The notes under the pieces: model-generated | Databases searched by the model: none | Seen by the model: the letters and a program-made list of their open reading frames with translations, nothing else | Told to the model about the DNA's origin: nothing | NCBI GenBank assembly: GCA_005879255.1 | Contig: VBKY01000529.1 | Location: forward strand, 1-9,706 | Origin: Deltaproteobacteria bacterium | GTDB taxonomy: Bacteria; Desulfobacterota_B; Binatia; UBA9968 | Direction: 5' to 3' | DNA: 9,706 nt | Translations under genes and position numbers: made by a program | In this document: in pieces, positions 1 through 6,752 of the stretch | Position numbering within the stretch: the stretch's first letter is position 1 | Layout of the letters: every line of letters starts with the position of its first letter

Positions 1-203
1 TCCAGGTCAGGGTCAGTGCGAGATCGTTGATCCTGGGGCAAATACGGAAGCCGCTTTTCAAAACCAACAACCGGATTCTCGCAACGAGAGTCCCACAAAC
101 AAAAACGACTCACTTCGTCCTTCGATTTTGTCTCGTTGAAAAAAAACTGGACAGATAAAGGTCAACCGCATAAAGGGAGGACAAAGGTAAGCCTAAAAAT
201 ATT
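1..203. other. Upstream region with no assignable gene
   Basis: No recognisable gene is seen here. Two plus-strand frames are open from the left edge, one to a TGA at 137-139 and one to a TAA ending at 155, so the 3' end of an upstream gene could lie here. A minus-strand frame with a possible GTG start also stays open to the edge. None of the short translations resembles the C-terminus of a LivM or LivH permease, which would be the expected neighbour of livG. The second half is A-rich around 138-147 and probably contains the leader of the livG transcript, but I see no convincing pair of promoter boxes: a TTGAAA at 136-141 has no well-spaced -10 partner. Confidence 0.4.
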
Positions 204-971
204 ATGACTGACTCTCCCCCTCTTGCATTGAACCTTTCGAACATCTCGAAAGCCTTCGACGGCCTTCACGCGGTCGATGGTGTGAGCCTCGCTGTCGCGC
301 CCGGTGAGCGCCGAGCTATCATTGGACCGAACGGTGCCGGGAAGACGACGCTCTTCAGCCTGATCAGCGGAGAAGCCAAGCCGACGGAAGGGCGCATTCA
401 TCTCTTCGGTCGAGACGTGACGCGCTTGCCGCCTCATCGGCGCGCTGCACTGGGGCTCGCCCGGACGTATCAGATCACCAATCTCTTCCCTCGCCTGACA
501 GTTTTGGAGAACTCGCTGCTCGCAGTTCAAGCTCTAACCGCTGCCAAGCTCCATCTTCACCGCTCGCTATCCCGCTATACTGATCATTTCGATCAGGCTC
601 GCTCTGTCCTGGAAGCTGTGGGGCTTGGGGCAACGGAGAACGAAGTGGTCCGCAATCTTTCTCACGGCGAGCAGCGCCAGCTTGAGATCGCGCTGGCGCT
701 GGCCGGAGCGCCGAAAGTCCTTTTGCTCGATGAGCCCACCGCCGGACTATCGCCGGCCGAGTCCCACATGATGGTCGCCCTTCTCAAAAAGCTCGATCCC
801 GCCATCACCCTGCTCGTAATCGAGCACGACATGGATGTCGCTTTCGAGCTGACCAATCGGATCACTGTGCTGCACTACGGTAAAGTCATCGCCGACGGCG
901 TCGGTCATGAGGTGAAGTCCAATCCAGTCGTGCAAGAGATCTATCTCGGAGCCGTCATGGAGACTGCGTGA
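204..971 (+). CDS. livG: Branched-chain amino acid-type ABC transporter ATP-binding protein, LivG family
   Basis: This is one of the two ATPases of a HAAT-type (branched-chain amino acid, amide or carboxylate) uptake transporter, acting on the cytoplasmic face of the membrane. All nucleotide-binding motifs are intact over 255 residues, a normal LivG length: Walker A GPNGAGKTT at about 41-49, Q-loop Gln90 in RTYQITN, signature LSHGEQ at 152-157, Walker B VLLLDEP at 172-178, and H-loop His208 in VIEHDMD. The C-terminal EIYLGA segment is typical of LivG. ATG 204 is the only good start, since TAA at 171-173 closes the frame upstream. The best Shine-Dalgarno-like stretch, GGGAGG at 175-180, lies an unusually long 23 bases upstream; AAGG at 184-187 is closer but weak. 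The stop overlaps the next gene's start. The transported compound cannot be told from the ATPase. Confidence 0.93.
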   Translation: MTDSPPLALNLSNISKAFDGLHAVDGVSLAVAPGERRAIIGPNGAGKTTLFSLISGEAKPTEGRIHLFGRDVTRLPPHRRAALGLARTYQITNLFPRLTVLENSLLAVQALTAAKLHLHRSLSRYTDHFDQARSVLEAVGLGATENEVVRNLSHGEQRQLEIALALAGAPKVLLLDEPTAGLSPAESHMMVALLKKLDPAITLLVIEHDMDVAFELTNRITVLHYGKVIADGVGHEVKSNPVVQEIYLGAVMETA

Positions 972-1663
972 TGTTAACGGTGCGCGACATTCATACTTAT
1001 TACGGTGACAGCCACATCCTTCAGGGGATTTCTTTCAACGTAGACAAAGGGAAAGTGGTGGGGCTTCTCGGCCGGAACGGAATGGGCAAAACAACGCTGA
1101 TCCGCTCCATCGTCGGCTTTACTCCGCCGCGCCGCGGTCAGGTGCTCTTTAAGGATCACGATATCACCGCGTGGTCGTCAAACCGTGCGATCAATTTTGG
1201 TCTCGGCTTGGTGCCTCAGGGCCGCCGGGTTTTTCCCTCCCTCAGCGTTTTCGAGAATCTCACGGTCGCTGATAAACGGAACGGCGGCCAATGGAATATC
1301 GAGCGTGTGATGGAGCTCTTCCCGCGCCTTGGTGAGCGGCGTGCGATTCGGGCAGGCAAGCTTTCAGGCGGCGAGCAACAGATGCTGGCGATCGCACGCG
1401 CGCTGATGACGAATCCCGAGCTATTATTAATGGATGAGCCGACCGAGGGGCTGGCGCCGCTCTTGGTTCGCGAGGTCGGCCGCGTCATTGAGAATTTGAA
1501 ATCTCAAGGGTTGTCGATCTTGCTCGTCGAGCAGAACCTGCCGCTCGCGCTCCGGGTGTCTGACCAGGTTCACGTGCTCTCGCGGGGCAGGATCGTGCAC
1601 TCCTGCTCGCCGCAGGCACTCTGGGAAAACGAGGAGATTAAGCGCAAGTATCTCGGCCTGTGA
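971..1663 (+). CDS. livF: Branched-chain amino acid-type ABC transporter ATP-binding protein, LivF family
   Basis: This is the second ATPase of the HAAT-type transporter, expected to form a heterodimer with the LivG-type protein. The 230 residues contain Walker A GRNGMGKTT (about 34-42), Q-loop Gln83 in VPQGRR, signature LSGGEQ (131-136) and Walker B LLLMDEP (151-157). LVEQN follows at 185-189, where LivF proteins characteristically carry this sequence instead of the usual H-loop histidine. I chose ATG 971 because it gives the family's usual N-terminus (MLTVRDIHTYYG) and makes a one-base TGATG overlap with the upstream stop, the classical arrangement for translational coupling. A GTG at 968, one codon earlier, is the alternative. 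No permease gene follows, unlike the common livKHMGF order. Confidence 0.93.
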   Translation: MLTVRDIHTYYGDSHILQGISFNVDKGKVVGLLGRNGMGKTTLIRSIVGFTPPRRGQVLFKDHDITAWSSNRAINFGLGLVPQGRRVFPSLSVFENLTVADKRNGGQWNIERVMELFPRLGERRAIRAGKLSGGEQQMLAIARALMTNPELLLMDEPTEGLAPLLVREVGRVIENLKSQGLSILLVEQNLPLALRVSDQVHVLSRGRIVHSCSPQALWENEEIKRKYLGL

Positions 1664-1906
1664 TCCAATGAAGAACTTCTTAGCCATGATCCGAAAATCC
1701 CTTTTGCGATATGATTTCTCTCTCCCGCTTCAGCCTGAGGCTGATCCAATTGCGGCGGATACGAGAGAGGGTTGTAGGGGCAACCCCCTGTGGTTGCCCC
1801 TGAGGGCAGGCACGGGGGCCTGCCCCTACAATTTGAACCCTCTCCCACCAATGGACGGAGAGGAGGTTATTGGAGACCTGCCGGTGCAGTGTCATGTGTG
1901 GGTGAT
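1664..1906 (+). other. Structured spacer between livF and the reductase gene
   Basis: The spacer is dominated by inverted repeats. CTCTCTC at 1718-1724 can pair with GAGAGAG at 1763-1769, enclosing the short palindrome CAGCCTGAGGCTG (1731-1743). The main repeat element follows (1765-1844, listed separately), and CCTCTCC (1839-1845) can pair with GGAGAGG (1857-1863). No run of T follows the stems, so these are not clear intrinsic terminators. An 80-codon plus-strand frame (1668-1910) crosses the region but has no family resemblance and mostly reads through the repeat, so I do not call it a gene. Confidence 0.6.
1765..1844. repeat. Nested inverted-repeat element with two GC-rich hairpins
   Basis: Outer arms GAGAGGGTT (1765-1773) and AACCCTCTC (1836-1844) are exact inverted repeats. 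Just inside them, TTGTAGGGGCA on the left is matched by TGCCCCTACAA on the right. Between these are two perfect stem-loops: GGGGCAACC (1777-1785) with GGTTGCCCC (1792-1800) around a six-base loop, and GGGCAGGC (1804-1811) with GCCTGCCC (1818-1825), also around six bases. The GTAGGGGCA...TGCCCCTAC style resembles short intergenic repeats scattered through many environmental bacterial genomes. It has no coding capacity, so it would be a MITE-like or REP-like element if it is mobile. In RNA it could fold strongly and affect expression between livF and the reductase gene. Copy number elsewhere in the genome cannot be seen from this window. Confidence 0.8.
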
Positions 1907-2803
1907 ATGAAACGAATCGGGATCATCGGTATCGGCCTTCTCGGGAGTGCTGTAGCGACACGCGTTCTCAAAGGGAAGTTCGAAGTTAAAGGCTACGATA
2001 CGCGCCCGGAGCAAATTAAAGCGCTTTGCGCTCAGGGGCTGATTGCAGCTGGGAGTATCGCCGAAGTCGCCGCGGATACCGACGCGGTCTTCACAATCTT
2101 ACCGACGCTCCCGAGCGTCGAGGCAACAATTCTCGGTGTCGGCGGGTTAATCGCGACGGCGCCGCCCGATTGCACGCTGATCCAGATGAGCACCATTTCC
2201 CCCGAGCTAACGCGACGTCTGGCTGGCGCGGCGGCGGCCAAAGGCCTCGACTTTCTCGATGCACCGATGAGCGGGACGAGCACAATGGTCGAGCGCGGCG
2301 ATTGCGCGATCTTTGTCGCGGGTGACCGCGCACGGGCCGATGCTTGCCGGCCCATCTTCGATGCGATTGCCAAGAAGACCGTCTACGTGGGCGATGTCGG
2401 CATGGCTTCGCTCGCGAAGCTTGCCACCAATCTCCTTGTCGGGCTTAACACCGCCGCGCTGGCAGAAGCATTCGTGCTCGCGGCGAAAGGGGGTCTCGCC
2501 CCGGCCGCGTTGCTCGGGCTTCTGAAAGACAGCGCGGCCGACTCAAAGATGCTCGAGGTCCGCGGGCCGCTCATGGCGAGCCATCGCTTCGATCCGCAGA
2601 TGAAAATCGATCTCTTCTTGAAAGATTTTAAGCTCATGCTGGAGGAAGGACTGCGCCTCGGAGTTCCGTTGCCGCTAACGAGTATCACGCAACAGTTGGC
2701 CACAGCGACCGCCGCGGCGGGACGAGGTGAGGAGGATCTGGCTGCGATCATAACCACCTTCGAACGGCTTGCGGGATTGCCGGATCTCATGAAAAAAAAT
2801 TAA
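1907..2803 (+). CDS. NAD(P)-dependent oxidoreductase, 3-hydroxyisobutyrate dehydrogenase family
   Basis: The protein is a beta-hydroxyacid dehydrogenase that should interconvert a 3-hydroxy acid and its semialdehyde in the cytoplasm. The N-terminal Rossmann motif is GIGLLG (8-13). Asp31 at the end of the second strand favours NAD(H), by inference. The substrate-binding segment DAPMSG lies at 119-124. The catalytic lysine region VGMASLAKLATNLL gives Lys171 and Asn175, and a C-terminal helix with LFLKDFKLMLEEG completes the all-helical domain. The length of 298 residues is normal. The frame is open further upstream, to ATG 1790, but that extension encodes the repeat element. ATG 1907 gives the standard start MKRIGIIGIG; its ribosome binding site is weak (GGGTG). 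The gene ends 12 bases before the LivK-type gene, suggesting cotranscription. The exact substrate (hydroxyisobutyrate, tartronate semialdehyde or other) cannot be assigned. Confidence 0.9.
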   Translation: MKRIGIIGIGLLGSAVATRVLKGKFEVKGYDTRPEQIKALCAQGLIAAGSIAEVAADTDAVFTILPTLPSVEATILGVGGLIATAPPDCTLIQMSTISPELTRRLAGAAAAKGLDFLDAPMSGTSTMVERGDCAIFVAGDRARADACRPIFDAIAKKTVYVGDVGMASLAKLATNLLVGLNTAALAEAFVLAAKGGLAPAALLGLLKDSAADSKMLEVRGPLMASHRFDPQMKIDLFLKDFKLMLEEGLRLGVPLPLTSITQQLATATAAAGRGEEDLAAIITTFERLAGLPDLMKKN

Positions 2804-2804
2804 C

Positions 2805-2810
2805 AGGAGG
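2805..2810 (+). promoter_or_regulatory. Strong ribosome binding site for the LivK-type gene
   Basis: AGGAGG sits five bases before ATG 2816. It is the strongest Shine-Dalgarno match in the plus-strand operon and fixes the start of the binding-protein gene. It lies directly after the stop of the reductase gene. Confidence 0.85.
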
Positions 2811-2815
2811 CTTGT

Positions 2816-4031
2816 ATGCAAAAAAGATTTGCCATCGTCGCTCTAGCTCTGATCGTTCTTTTTAGTATCTCGCCGGCCGAAGCGCAGAAAGGTCCGATCA
2901 AGGTTGGCTTCATGTCCTCCCTTACGGGCCCGCTCTCACCTAACGGCAAGGACATGTTGAACAGCTTCGAGCTTTTCCTTGAAGAGCAAAGCGGGAAGTT
3001 GGCCGGCCGAGAAGTGAAGCTGATCACCGAGGACGACGCTGGAAACCCCGCCACCGGCCTGACGAAGCTCCGCGGGATGGTAGAAGGACAAGGAATTGAA
3101 CTCCTGGTTGGTCCTCTGTCAGCAGCTGTTGGCTACGCCATCCGTGACTATATCGACGGCAACAAGCTGCCCGCTATTTTTCCGATCGTATCGGGTGAGG
3201 ACATTACCCAGCGCAAGCGCAGCCCTTACATCGTTCGCACCGGCTGGTCCAGCGCTCAGCCGTCTCATCCCTTCGGCAAATGGGTTTATGACAACCTCAA
3301 GTATCGCCGGATTGCGATCATCGGCTATGACTTTGCCTTCGGCTGGGAAGTGGCCGCAGGATTTCATCGCACCTTCGAAGAGTCGGGTGGTCAGATCGTG
3401 CAAAAACTCTGGCCGCCTTGGTCCTTATATTTCTCAAATCAAACGCGACGTGGACGCTGTCTACGCCGTTTTCTCAGGAGCTGACGCGCTGCGCTTCGCC
3501 AAACAGTATGAAGACGCCGGTCTCAAAGCTCGGCTCCCGCTGATCGGGGGCGGTACCTTCACCGACGAGCACGTGCTTCGGACCATGGGCGACGAGGTGT
3601 CGGGAGTCATCACCGCGCTGCATTACTCCGCCGCGCTGAACAATCCAGTCAATCGGAAATTCGTGCAGGCTTACGAGACGAAATTCAAACAAATGCCCTC
3701 ATACTATTCCGAAGGCACGTACGTGGCGGGGCTCCAACTCAAGCGCGCGCTCGAAGCCATCGGTGGAGAAGCCGAAAATCGTGAGCGGCTTGTCGCAGCT
3801 CTGCGCAAGGTGGAACTCGCCGATACTCCTCGTGGGCCCATTCGGTTCGACGACTACGGTAATCCGATTCAAAACATTTACGTCCGCAAGGTGGAACGGG
3901 TTAGCGGACGGCTCCAGAATACCGTCATTCATACATTCGAGAAGGTATCGCAGTTCTGGATTTACAAGCCCGAGGACTATCTGAAGAATCCGGTGTACGA
4001 CAGGAATTTTCCGCCGTGTAAGTATTGCTAG
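2816..4031 (+). pseudogene. LivK-type ABC transporter substrate-binding protein, disrupted by a frameshift
   Basis: This is a periplasmic binding protein of the Peripla_BP_6 (LivK/AmiC-like) class, which would deliver substrate to the HAAT transporter. The N-terminus is a clear signal peptide: MQKR, a hydrophobic core, then AEA before QK as a signal peptidase I site. The mature start IKVGFMSSLTGPLSPNG is typical of the family. The reading frame changes near 3419. Frame 2 runs to ...VQKLWPP and then into a short tail that stops at 3484, while frame 3 takes up the family sequence at GPYISQIKRDVDAVYAVF and continues to the stop at 4029-4031. Homologues usually have about six residues of the type LGTPDF between WPP and GPY. 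Adding back 17 bases gives 411 codons including the stop, a normal LivK length. This is either a real deletion making a pseudogene or a sequencing or assembly error. Both halves are otherwise well conserved and free of other stops, which favours a recent event or an error. Confidence 0.85.
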
Positions 4032-4134
4032 TCTATTGTCCAGCGCTGCGGCAAACTTCCGTGGCGAGACTGACCGCGGAGGCGCCATCCAGGAGAGCAA
4101 GGGACTGAGGCAGGCTTACTCCTCGATGCGAGAA
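4032..4134. other. Convergent intergenic spacer
   Basis: This stretch of about 100 bases separates two genes that converge tail to tail. I looked for a bidirectional terminator and found no stem with an adjoining T run on either strand. Only short GC palindromes such as AGCGCT are present. Confidence 0.5.
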
Positions 4135-5151
4135 CTATTTCCACGCGGCATCGTCTGTCCAGCGTCCCAGTTTGGCCAATGCGGCGTTCGCCGGTCCTCG
4201 ATCCACGACCTGTTCTGCCTTGGGTTTCTCATTTTCCTTGAGCAGACCGATTTCCACTAGTTTGTTAATAGTCACGTCCACCATCTCGGCTGGCATCCCA
4301 TCATTCACCGGCCAGACCTTCGCGGCCGCCAGCGCATCATAAGCCGGGCTCAGGACGTCCTTCGGATAGCCCGTGTGCTTGCTTGCCAGATCGAGCGTGC
4401 GCTCCTTGTTTCGGTAGATGAAACGGTGGGCCCTGATGATCGCGGCGACGGCACGAGAGAGGAGGTCCGGCTCCTTCCGCAGCAACTCCTCGTTGGCACT
4501 AAATGTCCCGTACCAATAATTCGGCATGATCTCCCAGAGGGGAACCAGGGGATGGAGAGACGCCTTCTTTGCGCGCGCCATGTACGCTTGGTCGATGTGC
4601 AGGATGGCGGTGTCAATCTTGTTGGATATAAGGGAGGCGATATAGCCGGCGCTCGCCACCGGGACATAGTTCACATCTTGCGGGGTGAGTCCGGCGCTGT
4701 GGAGAACCGCGCGCGTCATCACCTCGCGGAATGCGCCGACATCCTGGATGCCCAGGTTCTTGCCGCGCAGATCGGCGGGTCTCCGGATGCTCTCCTGAGC
4801 CGCCATGACAACCGTGAGCCTGTGAGCATAGCTGAAGATGCTGCGGATCTTCGCGCCGCGACTGATGACCGTGATTATCGGTTCGCTGCTGGCGCCCACG
4901 ATGTCCAGCCCTCCGGCAACGCCTCCGCGCAACGACTGAAGACCAGATTCAAACGCCGTCAATTCAACATTGATCCCCTGCTCATCAAAGTAGCCGAGCT
5001 CTTTCGCGACATAGACGCCGATGTGAGGCAGGTTCGGGGGCGTGACCGGCATCCCAATCACGAGCCGCCGGGGAGCCTGCGCTTCCACGATACCCGCCAA
5101 TACGAGGCCGGCCAGGATGACCAGCGTCATGACTGCAAAACGCGTTGGCAT
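4135..5151 (-). CDS. NMT1/SsuA-type ABC transporter substrate-binding protein
   Basis: This is a periplasmic binding protein of the NitT/TauT (NMT1, ThiY/SsuA-like) class, 338 residues. Residues 1-24 form a signal peptide: MPTRF, a long hydrophobic stretch, then VEA followed by QA as the probable cleavage site. The mature N-terminus RRLVIGMPVTPPNLPHIGVYVAKELGYFDEQG is the usual first strand and helix. The hinge-region feature LRGGVAGGLDIVGASSEP (about 74-91) and LRGKNLGIQ further on are family hallmarks. I chose ATG 5151 over GTG 5166 because AGGAGA lies directly upstream of the ATG at good spacing and the GTG would place that site inside the coding region. The gene follows the dehydrogenase by 15 bases on the same strand. 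No cognate SsuB/SsuC-like ATPase or permease is in the window. The ligand is unknown; distant members bind taurine, nitrate, pyrimidine precursors or aromatic acids. Confidence 0.9.
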   Translation of the reverse strand: MPTRFAVMTLVILAGLVLAGIVEAQAPRRLVIGMPVTPPNLPHIGVYVAKELGYFDEQGINVELTAFESGLQSLRGGVAGGLDIVGASSEPIITVISRGAKIRSIFSYAHRLTVVMAAQESIRRPADLRGKNLGIQDVGAFREVMTRAVLHSAGLTPQDVNYVPVASAGYIASLISNKIDTAILHIDQAYMARAKKASLHPLVPLWEIMPNYWYGTFSANEELLRKEPDLLSRAVAAIIRAHRFIYRNKERTLDLASKHTGYPKDVLSPAYDALAAAKVWPVNDGMPAEMVDVTINKLVEIGLLKENEKPKAEQVVDRGPANAALAKLGRWTDDAAWK

Positions 5152-5166
5152 ATTCCGTCTCCTCAC

Positions 5167-6213
5167 TCAAATGTGGATGGCGACCTTCAGGGCGTTATCG
5201 ATTCGTTCGACGTAGGTGCGGAACGCCTGGTGAATCTGATCGAGCCTGAAGTGATGGGTGATAATCGGGTCTGCCAAAATTTTTCCTGCGCTCATCAGCG
5301 CCAGCGAGCGGCCGGAATTCATCCCGCCCTCGCCGCGTGCTGCGTAGATACGAACGTTGCTCCGCACTGCGAGATTCATGTCCATCTGCACTGGCCCCGA
5401 GTACCACGCCACCACCCCGATGCGCCCGCCGCGTTTGACGTTCTCGAGCGCCTCCTGCATCGAGGTCGGACCCCCAGCGCACTCGAGGACGGAGTCCGCG
5501 CCCTTGCCGTGGGTGATGTCGCGCACGCGGTCGGCGAGATTTTCTTGTCGTACGTTGATCGTGAAGTCTGCGCCCAATCGCATGCCGATCTCCAGGCGCG
5601 AGTCACGCGTGCCACTCAAGATGACGCGTTCCGCACCAAGCGCCTTGCAGAGCTGCACCGCGATGAGGCCGATCGGCCCTGGCCCGAGAATCAGCATTGT
5701 TTCGCCGGCGACGTAGCCGCCCATGAGATCGATTGCCCAGAGCGGCGAGGCAGCCGTGGTCACCATGCACGCTTGCTCGAACGTGAGGTTGTCGGGCAAG
5801 CGATAGAGCGTGTTGATGTGATTGACAGCGTACTCGGCGAAGCCTCCGTCACACGTGAGACCTTTCGCCCGATGCCCTTTTTCGAGATTGCCGTAATTCA
5901 GGCACGAGGTATACCAACCTTTGATGCAGTTCTCGCAACGCTCGCATCCCTTGTGTACCTCGACGGCGACGCGGTCGCCGATCTGAAACTCATCGACGCC
6001 CGGTCCCAACGCTGCAACAGTGCCGGCGTATTCGTGGCCCATGATGAATTCACCGGTGGGCTGTCCCTGGAGCGTACGGTGCAGGACCTTCACATCCGTT
6101 CCGCAGATCGATGCAACTTCCACTTTCAGGAGAACCTCTCCGGGCCCGGGCTGTGGCACTGGCCGCGACTCCACTCGCATATCGTCGGCGCCATGGAGCA
6201 TCACTACCGTCAT
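5167..6213 (-). CDS. Zinc-dependent medium-chain alcohol dehydrogenase, threonine/sorbitol dehydrogenase-like
   Basis: This cytoplasmic MDR-superfamily dehydrogenase (348 residues) would oxidise a secondary alcohol or polyol-like group. The GroES-like domain has the catalytic zinc ligands Cys37 (SICGTD) and His60-Glu61 (MGHEY), and the structural-zinc set Cys90, Cys93, Cys96 and Cys104. The Rossmann motif GPGPIG is at 177-182. At the end of the second Rossmann strand the usual Asp is replaced by SGTR (200-203), which suggests NADP(H) rather than NAD(H). The Cys, Asp or Glu expected at the domain boundary as a further zinc ligand is not obvious: this stretch reads MVTTAASPLWA (150-160). ATG 6213 follows an in-frame TAG at 6217-6219. 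The only strong ribosome binding site serves an upstream ATG at 6231 (see the leader entry). It probably heads a two-gene operon with the binding protein downstream. Confidence 0.9.
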   Translation of the reverse strand: MTVVMLHGADDMRVESRPVPQPGPGEVLLKVEVASICGTDVKVLHRTLQGQPTGEFIMGHEYAGTVAALGPGVDEFQIGDRVAVEVHKGCERCENCIKGWYTSCLNYGNLEKGHRAKGLTCDGGFAEYAVNHINTLYRLPDNLTFEQACMVTTAASPLWAIDLMGGYVAGETMLILGPGPIGLIAVQLCKALGAERVILSGTRDSRLEIGMRLGADFTINVRQENLADRVRDITHGKGADSVLECAGGPTSMQEALENVKRGGRIGVVAWYSGPVQMDMNLAVRSNVRIYAARGEGGMNSGRSLALMSAGKILADPIITHHFRLDQIHQAFRTYVERIDNALKVAIHI

Positions 6214-6216
6214 GGT

Positions 6217-6244
6217 CTAGGGAATCGACATGAATTTCACCTCC
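6217..6244 (-). promoter_or_regulatory. Four-codon leader ORF with a near-perfect ribosome binding site ahead of the dehydrogenase
   Basis: Reading the minus strand, GGAGGTGA (6244-6237) is followed after five bases by ATG (6231-6229). This starts a reading frame encoding Met-Ser-Ile-Pro that ends at TAG (6219-6217). The dehydrogenase ATG (6213-6211) is three bases after that stop and in the same frame, 23 bases from the Shine-Dalgarno. Three explanations fit. The leader may be a minimal ORF whose terminating ribosomes reinitiate on the dehydrogenase; TAG may be a mutated sense codon in an originally longer gene; or the base may be a sequencing error. An amber-suppressing or recoding host is a fourth, less likely option. 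Confidence 0.6.
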
Positions 6245-6510
6245 GGTTTCGGATTGACTCTATGATTCGCGCCTTCACCACAGCGCCAGCGTCACGCTAC
6301 CCAGCGAGCCTAGGTCAAGGCGCGCGTCGTTTTGAATGGCAACAAGCGTGCACCTCAGTAGGCAGGCGAACGAAGATTTTGCGTAAACATCCATGGGCAA
6401 CTTCTCAATTGAGGATCAACGACGTAGGCAGATCCTATTCAGAGGTGGAAAAAGTGTCAAGGCAAGTCTGAATCACGGTAGGGTTCAGTTTCGCAAACGT
6501 TGACGATTCG

Positions 6511-6691
6511 TTGAAATCAAATTGAACCACTATCCGATCGAAGGTCGTGGTTCAGTTTGGGAAAGATCTCTCACTTTGTTCGAGATGACACATGGCTTAT
6601 GTAGTTGTCATTCCGAGCAAAGCGAGCGAGGAATCTTTCTCGATTTTAAGAGTCTGTGGATTGAAAATGAACCACTACACGATCGAAGGTC
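6511..6691. repeat. Pair of direct repeats flanking an imperfect hairpin
   Basis: The 24-base segments 6523-6546 and 6668-6691 differ at only two central positions; both begin TGAACCACTA and end CGATCGAAGGTC. TTGAAA precedes both (6511-6516 and 6661-6666), so the similarity extends further with a small gap. Between the copies, 6561-6590 and 6606-6639 are imperfect inverted repeats around a 15-base loop. The right arm reads TGTCATTCCGAGCAAAGCG and continues to GAATCTTTC, and the left arm is its near-complement. This right-arm motif resembles a short repeat common between genes in many environmental genomes. The arrangement could be a non-autonomous element with a duplicated flank, or a local duplication around a hairpin. 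Confidence 0.7.
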
Positions 6692-6742
6692 CCATTGACA
6701 GCAGTAGCAGGCGGGTAATACAAAAAAATGCGAAAGTATCGT

Positions 6743-6747
6743 GGAGG
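6743..6747 (+). promoter_or_regulatory. Ribosome binding site for the small ORF
   Basis: GGAGG (extending to GGAGGTGA) lies five bases before ATG 6753. It is the best translation signal in this part of the window. It is out of frame with the hydrolase gene and therefore points to the small ORF as the first translated element of the transcript. Confidence 0.6.
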
Positions 6748-6752
6748 TGAAA

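Larger units (their letters stand above)
6214..6727. other. Divergent intergenic region with repeats
   Basis: This 514-base spacer separates the minus-strand dehydrogenase operon from the plus-strand hydrolase genes, so promoters for both should lie in or near it. What is visible: the four-codon leader and its ribosome binding site at the left end, a ten-base palindrome CTCAATTGAG at 6404-6413, and the direct-repeat and hairpin block at 6511-6691. No credible gene is seen. A plus-strand frame that crosses from the left (to 6471) is an antisense shadow of the dehydrogenase and binding-protein genes. I cannot place promoter boxes with confidence. Confidence 0.6.

Noticed and set aside
136..180. 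A sigma-70-type promoter before livG (TTGAAA with GATAAA)
   Set aside because: The two boxes are only about 12 bases apart, too close for a standard promoter, and no alternative -10 box is well placed.
1777..1825. Intrinsic terminator after livF
   Set aside because: The stems are strong, but no T tract follows either one, and same-strand genes continue downstream. The element fits a dispersed repeat better than a terminator.
1790..1906. A 39-residue N-terminal extension of the reductase
   Set aside because: The extension encodes part of the repeat element. The standard Rossmann start begins at ATG 1907 and gives the normal family length.
1668..1910. An 80-codon plus-strand frame after livF
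   Set aside because: Most of it reads through the inverted-repeat element and it has no recognisable domain. It has no clear ribosome binding site of its own.
3096..3419. Treating the second half of the LivK-type gene as a separate 311-codon gene with its own start
   Set aside because: The first hundred or so residues of that frame are shadow sequence overlapping the true first half. Family similarity only begins at the GPYISQIK segment after the frameshift.
4375..6471. A 698-codon plus-strand open frame, the longest uninterrupted frame in the window
   Set aside because: It lies antisense to two well-recognised genes (the MDR dehydrogenase and the NMT1 binding protein). Its translation has no family resemblance and an amino-acid mix typical of an antisense shadow in GC-rich DNA, and it has no convincing ribosome binding site.
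6511..6691. A possible small CRISPR array from the repeated 24-base segment
   Set aside because: There are only two copies, spaced about 145 bases apart with a hairpin between them, and no cas genes. The spacing and structure do not fit a CRISPR array.
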